A stretch of DNA of 64,000 nt from Gordius sp. MW1 (Eukaryota; Nematomorpha; Gordioida; Gordea; Gordiidae), in assembly GCA_964036665.1 (NCBI GenBank), contig OZ038526.1:32798001-32862000 (forward strand), read 5' to 3'. The position numbers and the translations under genes are program-made. The notes beneath the pieces are model-generated. The model searched no databases, was not told the DNA's origin, and worked only from the letters and a program-made list of their open reading frames with translations. Position 1 is the stretch's first letter; the number at the start of each line of letters is the position of its first letter. Of this stretch, positions 55,728 to 64,000 are shown piece by piece.

Positions 55728-56340
55728 GGGGAAAAACCGAGAAAAATCTCGGCCTCGTCTCGTCTCGAAAAACGGAGACGAGACGAGAATTTGAAAAACT
55801 GACCCGAGATCGGGACGAGATTTTTGATGTCGAGAGGAGACGATACGAGATATTTTCGGCGAGATCTCGACTTTTATTAATCGTTAGATTTTAGTAAATT
55901 ATCGAGTATTTTTATTTTCATGATTTACTTTTGAGGTATTAAGTGTTAATTAATATGTATGAAATATATTTGGTATTAAAAAAATTCATAAATGTAGTAA
56001 ATGTTATATATTTTTGCAACAAATTTTAAAATTTGGAAATCATTTATCTAAGTATGGTTGACCCTTAGGGTATGTGAATAATTTTATAATATATTTATTG
56101 CATATTATCCATAGCATTATTAAATATTATAATATTTTAGGTTTAGAATGAGTTCTGATGGAATAGTAAATAGTAGTGATGCGGAAAAATCGAGAAAAAT
56201 CTCGGTCTCGTCTAGTCTCGTCTCGAAAAACCGAGACGAGACGAGAATTTAAAAAATTGAGTCGAGATCGAGACGAGAATTTTGACCTCGAGACGAGACG
56301 AGATTTTATCAGCGAGATCTCGTCTTAATCTTTGTTTTTA
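55728..56340. mobile_element. Two CTCGTCTCG-rich hAT-like ends with a shared segment between
   Basis: TAGTGATGGGGAAAAACCGA (55722-55741) and AGTAGTGATGCGGAAAAATC (56170-56189) each open about 150 bp of CTCGTCTCG/CGAGACGAG words that are self-complementary. 56048-56172 matches 35235-35365 inversely. The second end interrupts that segment, so it is the younger insertion. Right ends are not evident. Confidence 0.5.
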
Positions 56341-56782
56341 ATTATTGTGTCAATTTAGCAAATTATAAATAATAATAATAGTTTAAAAGTTTACTCTCGC
56401 ATTGTCATTATTTTAACGTTATTTTATATAAGATTTCAATAAATTCATTAGGTTAAAATATGATGATATTATTAAACTTTATCCTTTTGTTAAGTCTTAG
56501 CTAGGAAATAAAATTTATTAATTAGCAATTTTATACCTTTGAGTCACCTAGTATATAAGTTATATTAATGCTATCACCTTAAGTTACTCATCTAACTTGT
56601 GTTTTGGGTTTTGAAATAAAAAATTAGTACCATTTTGACAAACTAATGTCTTATATAATAACTCATACCTCTTCATATATAGATATGAAGAGTAATACAA
56701 AATCAGCCCCCCCCCCTTTGAGACCGGATATACACTGGTGATGCAACTGTGAAATATTATATAGGTTTTAAAAATTATTTAC

Positions 56783-56857
56783 CTTCACCATCCTCTAGCA
56801 TTTGGTTGGTGGCATCGACCAGGAGCAAGGCATCCTGTAGAGAAGAGTCCAGCTGGC
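56783..56857 (-). CDS. Candidate exon of an unknown host gene
   Basis: 75 bp between TTTTTCAG (acceptor) and GTAAATAA (donor) on the - strand. One frame is open and gives QLDSSLQDALLLVDATNQML plus EDGE; the other two have stops. With over 50 percent GC it stands out from its AT-rich surroundings, and phase is 1 at both ends. The peptide is amphipathic and helical. I do not recognise the family and found no partner exon within the window, so the gene is unproven. Confidence 0.4.
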
Positions 56858-57400
56858 CTGAAAAATTATAATAAATTTAAATCTTATGTTAGATATTACT
56901 TTCTGCCCTAACATTGAGGCCCTGAGAATACATTGCTGGATTAGTTCTTGAATTGGGGAGTATTATAGGCTGGAGGCCTGAAAATTATAATAAACTTAAA
57001 TCTTATGTTAGATATTACTTTGTGCCCTAACATTGAAGCCCTGACTTGAATTGGGAAGTATTATAGGTTGGTGGCCTGAAAATTATAATAAATTTAAATC
57101 TTATGTTAGATATTACTTTCTGCCCTAACATTGAGGCCCTGAGAATACATTGCTGGATTAGTTCTTGAATTGGGGAGTATTATAGGTTGGAGGCTCGAAA
57201 ATAATAATAAACTTAAATCTTATGTTAGATATTACTTTGTGCCCTAACATTGAAGCCCTGACTTGAATTGGGAAGTATTATAGGTTGGAGGTTTGAAAAT
57301 TATAATAAATTTAAATCTTATGTTAGATATTACTTTCTGCCTAATATTGAGGCCATGAGAATACATTGCTGGATTAGTTCTTGAATTGGAAATGAACAAT
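56858..57400. repeat. Minisatellite with alternating 105- and 130-bp units
   Basis: TTATAATAAATTTAAATCTT and ATGTTAGATATTACTTTCTG recur at about 56870, 56990, 57080, 57210 and 57300. Long units contain CATTGCTGGATTAGTTCTTG, short ones lack it. On the - strand each unit carries ATAATTTTCAGGCC, a copy of the splice acceptor of the neighbouring exon. Confidence 0.85.
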
Positions 57401-57639
57401 TTAAAATTTCAGACGGAAGAGTGGAAAAGATTTCAGTTGGGATTTGTCTAAAAGAGAATAGGCGATGGCTACACCTACCATTTATTTTAGTAAGCGCAAC
57501 CTTTTGAAAAATGCGTTTCTTATAATTACCATTTTCCGATCAACAAATGATCGGTATTATGATGTCGTTGTTTACAATTAAATAGCGCAATTCAAGAGGC
57601 TGTCTTATTTTCTGTAAACTCATGTGAATACAAATTTAG

Positions 57640-58022
57640 GGAAAAGCTAACCAAATATGCTTTTAAAATTGTTTTGGAACAAATCAACTTATCAAAATGT
57701 TTGGATTTCTCACACATATCAGATAATAGTTTTCTAGTTAATGGGGAGCAATTTAATATCACAGTAACCACAGGCTCATGTGGCTTTCAAAGCAGCATAT
57801 TGTTGCCTTGTTGTCACCTCTTTAAGGCAAGGAAATTATATAACATTGAATACTTTGACACTAAATTATGCCCAGAGATGGGTAAAATCTGGGCCAATTA
57901 ATGTGGATTCTGAAAATGAGGTTATCATTCAAATTGACAATGTGCCTACAATTGAAAGATCATGTCCGATAATACAAAAAAATCCAGACCATAACTTCAG
58001 AATTAAATTCCATAGCATGTGA
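57640..58022 (+). pseudogene. SWIM-finger fragment of a MULE-like transposase
   Basis: Frame 57674-57901 reads LSKCLDFSHISDNSF, then TTGSCGFQSSILLPCCHLF. The pair of cysteines in C-x-H (CCH) is kept, but the expected first C-x-C has only one Cys (GSC). A shift near 57860 moves reading to the frame ending 58022 (QRWVKSGPINV, ENEVIIQIDNVP). SWIM fingers bind DNA or protein. The piece is a C-terminal remnant without start or catalytic domain. Confidence 0.5.
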
Positions 58023-58609
58023 GGATGATGATAAGTTGTTTGATATGTATTTCATTGGTATTGAACATTTCATAGCTAATATGTTAGAACGTAGAGTCCC
58101 TGACATTTTCAGAATGGCTGCAAGTAACTTAAGTTTTATTGTTAATTTCATAATTAAGATGTAGGCAATCCAATATAGTTACTAATAATTATGATGTTAG
58201 TGATTCTCAACAGCCTTTTCTAAAAAGTAACTAAATTTAAACTGTTGTAAACTTTTTAGGTATTGAAAATAGATTTGAGTCTATTGCCTCCAAAGTTTAG
58301 GAAAGGCAATGGTAGATTGAAAAAGGACACTAGTAAATTAATATATATTAATTATATTATACAATTTTTTTAGGTTTAATCTTTAAGTAGAAAGCAAACC
58401 TAGTGCAAAAAACTCTTCCACCTGTGTTAAAATTCCCAAAATTATTAAAATGATGTGTACATTTTGATATTATAATTTATGGTTAATAAAAGATGCATTT
58501 TATACTAAATAATTAATTACAGTCTTTTATCACTTTATTATTGTATTTATTATCAGATTTATCAATAAAATAAGAACCTAGACATATATACATTTCTCAT
58601 TTTTATATT

Positions 58610-59115
58610 ATATAGATATAGTGCAAAAACTCTTCCATCTGTGTTAAAATTTACTAAAATGACCTATACATTTTTAATAAGGTCAGCTTTATCAATAAAG
58701 TTAAATAAGAACCTAGACATATATACAATTCTCATTTTTATATTATATAGTGCAAAAACTCTTCCATCTGTGTTAAAATTTACTAAAATGATCTATATAT
58801 TTTTACTAAGGTCAGCTTTATACCTAGACATATATACAATTCTTATTTTTATATTATATAGTGCAAAAACTCTTCCATCTGTGTTAAAATTTACTAAAAT
58901 GACCTATACATTTTTAATAAGGTCAGCTTTATCAATAAAGTTAAATAAGAACCTAGACATATATTCTCATTTTTATATTATATAGTGCAAAAACTCTTCC
59001 ATCTGTGTTAAAATTTACTAAAATAATCTATACATTTTGAATAAGGTTAGCTTTATTAATAAAATTAAATAAGAACCTAGACATATATGCAATTCTCATT
59101 TTTATATTATATATT
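58610..59115 (+). repeat. Minisatellite of about 105-130 bp units in the MULE-like element
   Basis: AGTGCAAAAACTCTTCCATC recurs at about 58619, 58748, 58859 and 58983, with a diverged copy near 58400. The 114-codon frame 58641-58985 is a translation of the repeat. Confidence 0.88.
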
Positions 59116-59528
59116 GCAAGACATTCAAATTTAATTGTTTTGATATTCTTTTAACTTGAAACTTAAAAAAATTGCATAAATTATTTTGCATAATTATTTA
59201 CATAAAACTCTGATTTAAATTTTAATATTTAGATAATTACATTACCTAAATTTAAGATTAAAACAACTATAACTATAAATAATTACACACTTACTGTATG
59301 TTTTTTTTTTTTTTAAGTTAAAAATCTTTATTAGGTAAAATCTATATATATAAAAAATATAAAACACGATCAATAAATAAATAAATAAAAAGTCATCCAT
59401 GTTGTTTTACAAATGGCTATTCTTTACACGTGAACAAACAAATTACCGAACGTGTTCGTGATGGTATTTATAAGAAACGCATTTTTCAAAAGGTTGCGCT
59501 TACTAAAATAAATGGTAGGTGTAGCCAT

Positions 59529-60139
59529 GACCGGAGAATACGTTAAAATTAAATTTCGGACATATTGCACATATTACGATTTGCCTATATTACGATTTGC
59601 ACAGAAGTGATTATTTTCGCCTGCGCAAAAAGCGAACGAAAATTAAGATACAAATCATTTTGTACTTTTCGCGCAATGGTTAAAAAATTATCGCTTCTGT
59701 TCAAAATGCCAATCGTCCATAATGCCAATGCTTTAGACCGCCAATGGCTTAACCAATCAAAATTAAGGGGTAGGGTTAGGGTTAGGGAATATCATAAGTA
59801 CAATAATAAGTACACATAGATATAAAATAATCATTATAATAGAATTAACTGTATAATGAGCTATTACTTAAAAATAATCCAGTCATTGGCATTGTGGATG
59901 ATTGGCATTATGAATGGGATTTAAAGTTATTTTATGAAACACAAACAAGATACCTAATCTTTATATTTAAATTAAAAAATTCATATATATATTGAATATA
60001 ATATAACAATTAATATATAATTAATAAAGTTAGGGACTCATATAGTAACTAGTAATATACAATAGACTATAATTAAGCTATTAAAATCAAGCTTTTGTTG
60101 AATCCAAGATGTTGCTATAACTTTGTCTAGTACTTATAT
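59529..60139. other. No gene; short telomere-like run
   Basis: GGGTAGGGTTAGGGTTAGGG at about 59767-59787 is the best TTAGGG-like run of the window. The frame 59565-59819 runs through it and shows no family. The rest is AT-rich. Confidence 0.45.
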
Positions 60140-60740
60140 ATATATATTTTTTTTTTTAATGATATCTTTTATTAAATGAAACTATATATACTATAAAAAT
60201 TATATGCGAGGTAAACATTCAAAAATTGCGATCGCGTTGAAATGACAAATTATAATTCCGATTTTCTGTTTTAAAAAAAAAGTTTCCCTTTTGTCAAGGG
60301 TATTGGCAGCTATACGGCGCCCCAATTCTTTCAGGAGGGCTTGGGTTTTAGGCCCTATTGTTGTAAGGGTAGTGGTCACTATAGGGCAGAAAAGGAGTGA
60401 GGAATTAAGTTCTGCGTATTTAGCTGACTTTATTCTTTCAGAATCGACAAGGGGGTCTTTGTTATGGTTTGAGGGTGCAAAGGCATCCAGACAAGTGTAG
60501 TCCCATGCTAGGCATAGCCCTTTTGCCCATGGGATGAGGGTCTGTTCATCGGGTCTCTTCTTGTCGCTAAGGCAAAGACCATTAGGCTCCAATTGGGAGG
60601 GAAAGCCAGCCTTATTGAATGTCTTCTGTAGAAGAGAATTAACAGATGTGTGACGTAAAAATCTGGCCTTATTAAATTTGCAATGTAGGCCGTGATGACC
60701 TTTTGTACCTACAGATAAGCCACATAAGTTGCATTGATGA
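60140..60740 (-). mobile_element. 5'-truncated poly(A) retroposon
   Basis: On the - strand the coding piece is followed by a 3' UTR with TTTAATAAAAGA (poly(A) signal) and, 12 bases later, a run of 13 A. The 5' side breaks within a zinc finger at about 60740. Both flanks belong to a 95-bp minisatellite (60050-60955), so the borders are clear. This is the pattern of target-primed reverse transcription of a LINE or its mRNA. Confidence 0.75.
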
Positions 60741-60763
60741 TATTTAAATATAAGTAGTAACAT
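60200..60763 (-). pseudogene. C-terminal CCHC / PD-(D/E)xK-like fragment of a retroelement protein
   Basis: 187 codons open, the first eight (MLLLIFKY) coming from the flanking minisatellite. A CNLC...HHGLHC finger is followed by RFLRHTSVN, an RPDEQ..IPW block and LAWDYTCLDAFAPS, then SAKYAEL and LKELGRRIA...FFLKQKIGIII. This C-terminal unit is common in invertebrate repeats. The CCHC finger plus RPD...D arrangement resembles the restriction-like endonuclease of R2/NeSL-type LINEs, which is an inference. Its open frame suggests a fairly young insertion. No promoter is to be expected. Confidence 0.55.
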
Positions 60764-60955
60764 ACAATGGGGTCTAATTAATTTATTAAAATAATAGCTT
60801 TTGATAAATTACATAAATTGCTATTACTATGTCTGGTACTTATATACTTTAAATATAATTAGTAATATACAATAGGGTCTAATTAATCTATTAAAATCAT
60901 GGCTTTTGATAAATTATATGAATTGCTATAACTATGGCTAGAAATATTTACAAAT

Positions 60956-61152
60956 CAATAAAAATTGCAAATTGGTAATATATTTTAACCTATATAAAAA
61001 CACAATTTAACTCATTAATTAGAAGAGATACTTTAGTAATCGAGTTTATTCTAGTGTAAAGTATATGCAAAAAAATGAATAATTGATCCTGTTAGTTTTA
61101 AAGGTTGTGCTTATGTAGCTGCGCAAGCCCATTATCATTTGAATAATCAGGC
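60956..61152. other. No gene seen
   Basis: AT-rich interval, possibly the left flank or the end of the 3' LTR of element C. Confidence 0.4.
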
Positions 61153-61372
61153 GATGGTTGAATACAAGCGAGAGGCTATTAAAATAAAAATAACGTGATG
61201 GTTAAGTACAAGCGAGGAGCTATTAAAATAAAAATAACGTGATGGTTAAGTACAAGCGAGGGGCTATTAAAATAAAAATAACGTGATGGTTAAGTACAAG
61301 CGAGGGGCTATTAAAATAAAAATAACGTGATGGTTAAGTACAAGCGAGGGGCTATTAAATAAAGTAACGTGT
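61153..61372 (+). repeat. 44-bp tandem repeat, five units
   Basis: GATGGTTAAGTACAAGCGAG starts at 61153 (diverged), 61197, 61241, 61285 and 61329, so the period is exactly 44 bp. It lies where the 3' LTR of element C is expected and may be part of it. Confidence 0.92.
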
Positions 61373-61499
61373 TAGAATTCGCCTAGACGGGGTCAAGGGA
61401 AAGTAGCGTGCGAAAGAAGGTTTTTGATTCCAATTAGCGCGTTTAATTTAATTCGTAGCCTCTACAACTATCCTCGGGGGTCCACTCGGAGAGTTGTGG

Positions 61500-62567
61500 C
61501 TAGTGTAGTAGTTTATAGCGCCAATGCACGTGCCTTCCTCTCGATGTGATGTATGGGTTTTCTTTTGATTTTGTTAGGTCTGGGTCGGAGTTAGCTGGTC
61601 CGGCGATGTCGTCGGAGGGACAAACTTTGGGTGGATTTACATTTTCGGTATCCGTAAGCGGCTGAGTTGAAGTATCTAAATATGCAGGTTTCAATCGCTC
61701 GATCGAAACTGAGTCAGCTTTTCCGTTTTTTTCAATAATGAAATATTTAGCATGTTTGGACTTTACTCTGAACGGGCCGTCATATGGTGGCACCAAACCT
61801 TTTCGAACGAAATCATTACGGATAAAAACGTATTTACAGTCCTTAAGAAGTGAAGTTGTACTCGCATTTGTCAATTGTGTCCTGACTTTTTTAAAAGGTA
61901 AATGGTAAAAATGTTGTTTTAGGCATTTAATAAATTCGGAGGCGTTATGAGGTGTTCTTGAGTTCGTGATAAATTCGCCGGGAAGTCTAAGTGTAGTGCC
62001 ATAAACTAATTCGGCTGGAGTGCAACCTAAGTCTTCCTTGATTGTGGTTCGAATGTTAAGCAAAATTAATGGTAAGAGCCCATCCCATTTGTTTGTGTCA
62101 CCTTGTGCCATCAAGGAACTTTTCAACTGTCGATGAAATCTCTCAATCATGCCGTTGGCTTGTGGATGATAGGCAGTGGTTGTGATGTGATTTACACCAA
62201 GGAGTTGCGTGAGATTTCGAAATAATTGGGACTCAAACTGGGGACCTCTATCTGTTGTGAGGCTTGATGGTACTCCGAGGTCAGCTATCCAATACTTGAT
62301 CAGAGTTTTGGCAACCGTTTGGGCTGAGGTGTCACGGATCGGCATGGCGACAGGCCATCGTGTGAAACGGTCAATAATGGTGAGTAAGTGGGTATATCCA
62401 TTCGACTGTGGTAGTGGACCAACGAGATCGACGTGGATGTGGCTAAATCGAGCGTCAGGTTCAGCAAATGTCCTAAAGGGGCTTTTATGTGACGATGAAT
62501 CTTCGATTTTTGACAAGCATCGCATGATTTGGCCCATTTCCTTACATCCATATTGATGGAGGGCCAA
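61500..62567 (-). CDS. Integrase core and tail of element C
   Basis: 355 residues open. Catalytic triad: Asp in [10 protein letters not shown], Asp in [10 protein letters not shown], Glu in [14 protein letters not shown]-terminal region: [42 protein letters not shown] and the end [11 protein letters not shown]. The first 30 residues are out of the proper frame: the real zinc domain lies in the overlapping frame upstream. Like B, all catalytic residues are present. Confidence 0.88.
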   Translation of the reverse strand: MALHQYGCKEMGQIMRCLSKIEDSSSHKSPFRTFAEPDARFSHIHVDLVGPLPQSNGYTHLLTIIDRFTRWPVAMPIRDTSAQTVAKTLIKYWIADLGVPSSLTTDRGPQFESQLFRNLTQLLGVNHITTTAYHPQANGMIERFHRQLKSSLMAQGDTNKWDGLLPLILLNIRTTIKEDLGCTPAELVYGTTLRLPGEFITNSRTPHNASEFIKCLKQHFYHLPFKKVRTQLTNASTTSLLKDCKYVFIRNDFVRKGLVPPYDGPFRVKSKHAKYFIIEKNGKADSVSIERLKPAYLDTSTQPLTDTENVNPPKVCPSDDIAGPANSDPDLTKSKENPYITSRGRHVHWRYKLLH

Positions 62568-62883
62568 ACATATCGACGTGAAATCAGCTTAAGTGTTGCA
62601 CGCGTACCAGGGTGTGATAAGTTGTGGAAGTTATCAAAAATTACGCGTCTGAGTGAAGTTGGAACAAGTGGTCGAGGTGAGGTTGTGGACATGTCGCATT
62701 GCACGGTCAAATCAGAGCCAGGTATAGGAAGTTGCGTTAATTTTAGGACTTTATGTCCTGAAATGCCGACTTTTCTTCCATCTGAGCCAAAGCTAACCTT
62801 TCTACTAGGGGCCTGTCTTTAAAATCAACGGAATCAATTTCAGACCTTGAGAGGGTGTCAGCGACTACATTTGATTTGCCAGC
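62480..62883 (-). pseudogene. Integrase zinc domain of element C
   Basis: In the frame ending at 62300, HNLSH near residue 28 and CDAC near 63 give the HHCC motif, flanked by [16 protein letters not shown]. The frame must change near 62480 to reach the core. Upstream to 62883 the connection with RNase H (ADTLSR-like block) is readable in broken frames. Confidence 0.8.
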
Positions 62884-63476
62884 TATATATTGGAGATCGG
62901 TAACTGTCTAATCTCCCGCGGGGAGTATTTGTCGATAGGTGTACTGAAAGCATAAGTTAGTGGCTTGTGGTCTGTATAAATAGTGAATTCATGACCTTCT
63001 AAAAGATGGCGGTAATGGCGGATTGTTAAATATATTGCTAATAATTCGCGACCGAATGCATTGTATCGTTGTTGAGTTTTTGTTAGCTTTTGGGGAAAAA
63101 AGGCCAAAGGCAGCGTATTACCGTTAGTTGTTTGATGTAATACGGCTCCTACAGCTGAGTTGGAGGCGTCGGTGGTGATTGAGAGTTGAGCGTCTTGAAG
63201 ATGGGAGAGAGGCACGACATTGCTTATAGCGAGTTTGGCGTTGTTAAAAGCAGTCGAAGCTTCCGGGGTGCAGGAAATTGTCTTCTTTGAACCGTCGAGC
63301 AAATCGGTGAGAGGTTTGAGTAAATCGGCACACATCGGAATAAACCGTCTATAAAAATTAATCATCCCTAAGAAGCGTCTCAACTGAGTCATCGAAGTAG
63401 GCTGTGGGAAATTGAGGATTGCTTCCACCTTGTCCTGAAGGGGTGACAAACCTTGAGGGGTGATTTTGTGTCCCAA
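62883..63476 (-). pseudogene. pol: RT end and RNase H of element C
   Basis: 197 residues: GHKITPQGLSPL, LRRFLGMINFYRRFIP, then RNase H with the three acidic sites in TTDASNSAVGAVL, GRELLAIY and YTDHKPL, all intact. A frameshift follows SPREIRQL. Confidence 0.87.
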
Positions 63477-63507
63477 AAAATTTATTACGTTTTGGCACCA
63501 TACGCAT

Positions 63508-64000
63508 TTATCCTGACTGATTTAATACCGAAAGACTTGAGTCTTTCAAAAACCAGTCTAATATGATTGTGGTGTTCATCAATGGAAGAACTCGCGATGA
63601 GTACGTCGTCAAGGTAAACAAAAACAAAGTCAAGTTCTCTAAAAACTTGGTCCATAAAGCGTTGAAACGTCCAGCGTTGCGAAGGCCAAATGGCATGCGA
63701 AGAAATTCAAAAAGACCGAACGGGGTTGTGATGGCGGTTTTAGAAATATCCTCGGGGGCCATTGGAATTTGGTGGTATGCCCTGACTAAGTCGATCTTTG
63801 AGAATACCGTTTTATTGCAAAGGGTCAGCGCAAAATCATGGAGGTGGGGAAGGGGATAACAGTCGGGAATTGTACGACTGTTGAGCATGCGATAGTCGCC
63901 ACAAGGTCTTCAATCTCCCGCGGCCTTCTTGGGTACCATGTGCAGGGGTGAGGACCAGTCACTGTTAGAGGGACGGATTATACCAAGTTCGAGCATGTGA
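63508..64000 (-). pseudogene. pol: RT core of element C, continues beyond window
   Basis: Blocks [20 protein letters not shown], then an in-frame TGA (63910-63912) where B has Trp before RPCGDYR, then [14 protein letters not shown] and MPFGLRNA. A frameshift after RNA removes the catalytic YxDD from this frame; it is readable in the next one. Gag and protease would lie right of the window. Confidence 0.85.

Larger units (their letters stand above)
57465..59528. mobile_element. MULE-like DNA transposon with about 65-bp terminal inverted repeats
   Basis: ATGGCTACACCTACCATTTA... (57465-57533) is matched inversely at 59461-59528 almost without difference. Long inverted ends suit Mutator-like elements, and the inside has a SWIM-type zinc-finger fragment, a usual partner of MULE-type transposases. 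No 9-bp duplication was found, and the transposase core is missing. The interior also has a minisatellite (58610-59115) and a T-run with an inverse AATAAA (59302-59345). Confidence 0.65.
60050..60955 (+). repeat. 95-100 bp minisatellite hosting the retroposon
   Basis: CTTTTGATAAATTACATAAATTGC (with variants) and TAATATACAATAGGGTCTAA recur at 60050-60140 (one unit), 60757-60850 and 60858-60955. The retroposon splits the first unit. Confidence 0.75.
61153..64000 (-). mobile_element. LTR retrotransposon C (CsRn1-like), 3' half; runs off the window
   Basis: RT, RNase H and integrase remnants in Ty3/gypsy order on the - strand, more like element B than A throughout (for example [30 protein letters not shown]). 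A purine/C tract (GACCCCCGAGGATAGT) just after the integrase ORF and TGTAGAGGCTACG (61466 and below) mark the probable start of the 3' LTR. The left limit of the LTR is unknown since the 5' LTR is outside the window. Confidence 0.8.

Noticed and set aside
58641..58985. 114-codon frame
   Set aside because: Runs through three units of an AT-rich minisatellite.
59565..59819. 84-codon frame on the + strand
   Set aside because: No family resemblance, passes through a TTAGGG-like run, no splice or promoter context.
61153..61372. Five 44-bp direct repeats considered as a CRISPR array
   Set aside because: Units are contiguous with no unique spacers, in a eukaryotic LTR-element context.
62209..62822. 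Long + strand frames opposite the integrase of element C
   Set aside because: Shadows of the integrase coding strand, which has the catalytic motifs.

Overview
The window looks like AT-rich nuclear DNA of an invertebrate animal. Supporting this are short introns with GT/AG borders, phase-1 EGF exons, poly(A)-tailed retroposons, Ty3/gypsy elements (one with CsRn1 hallmarks), LINEs, a Helitron and many TIR elements. There are no operons or bacterial signals. I cannot name the species: the sequence shows no rRNA or other marker gene. A few TTAGGG-like runs are too short to decide anything.

Host coding sequence is scarce. The only convincing host gene (19100-23165, + strand, perhaps ending at 23478) has a signal-peptide exon followed by six phase-1 exons. 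Five of these exons encode a standard EGF-like module and one a degenerate module. A second gene may be represented by one 75-bp exon on the - strand at 56783-56857. Everything else is mobile DNA, its debris, or tandem repeats.

Layout. 1-4.7 kb: end of a TIR transposon, small MITEs, and a 1.9-kb foldback element with hAT-like ends. 4.7-6.3 kb: a Helentron-like non-autonomous element touching a 5'-truncated LINE. 6.3-11.4 kb: a 168-bp satellite carrying LTR retrotransposon A (6872-11216, target duplication CTTAT). 11.4-15 kb: two more Helentron-like elements in tandem. 15-19 kb: no recognisable gene. 19-23.5 kb: the EGF gene, with a MITE and a 1.6-kb TIR element in its introns. 23.6-32.6 kb: two more Helentron-like copies, one split exactly by a 5.9-kb Helitron (26173-32070). 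32.6-37.2 kb: a decayed LINE broken by unrelated sequence that includes a CACTA-type foldback element, with a tRNA-derived SINE next to it. 38.5-46.1 kb: a second LINE split by a 4.7-kb foldback element whose arms are long poly-G/poly-C arrays. 46.6-49.2 kb: a 2.5-kb TIR element without coding capacity. 49.2-54.7 kb: a 125-bp minisatellite carrying CsRn1-type retrotransposon B (49818-54504), whose 5' LTR carries a hAT MITE. 54.7-57.4 kb: minisatellites and CTCGTCTCG-rich segments around the candidate exon. 57.5-59.5 kb: a MULE-like element with a SWIM-finger fragment. 60.1-60.7 kb: a 5'-truncated poly(A) retroposon inside a minisatellite. 61-64 kb: the 3' half of a third LTR element (C), related to B and cut off by the window end.

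Almost every element ORF is broken by frameshifts or stops. The integrase ORFs of B and C are the longest open ones. Several insertions can be ordered in time because the interrupted host element can be read across the gap: Helitron into Helentron-like element, foldback into LINE, MITE into LTR, LTR elements into satellites.
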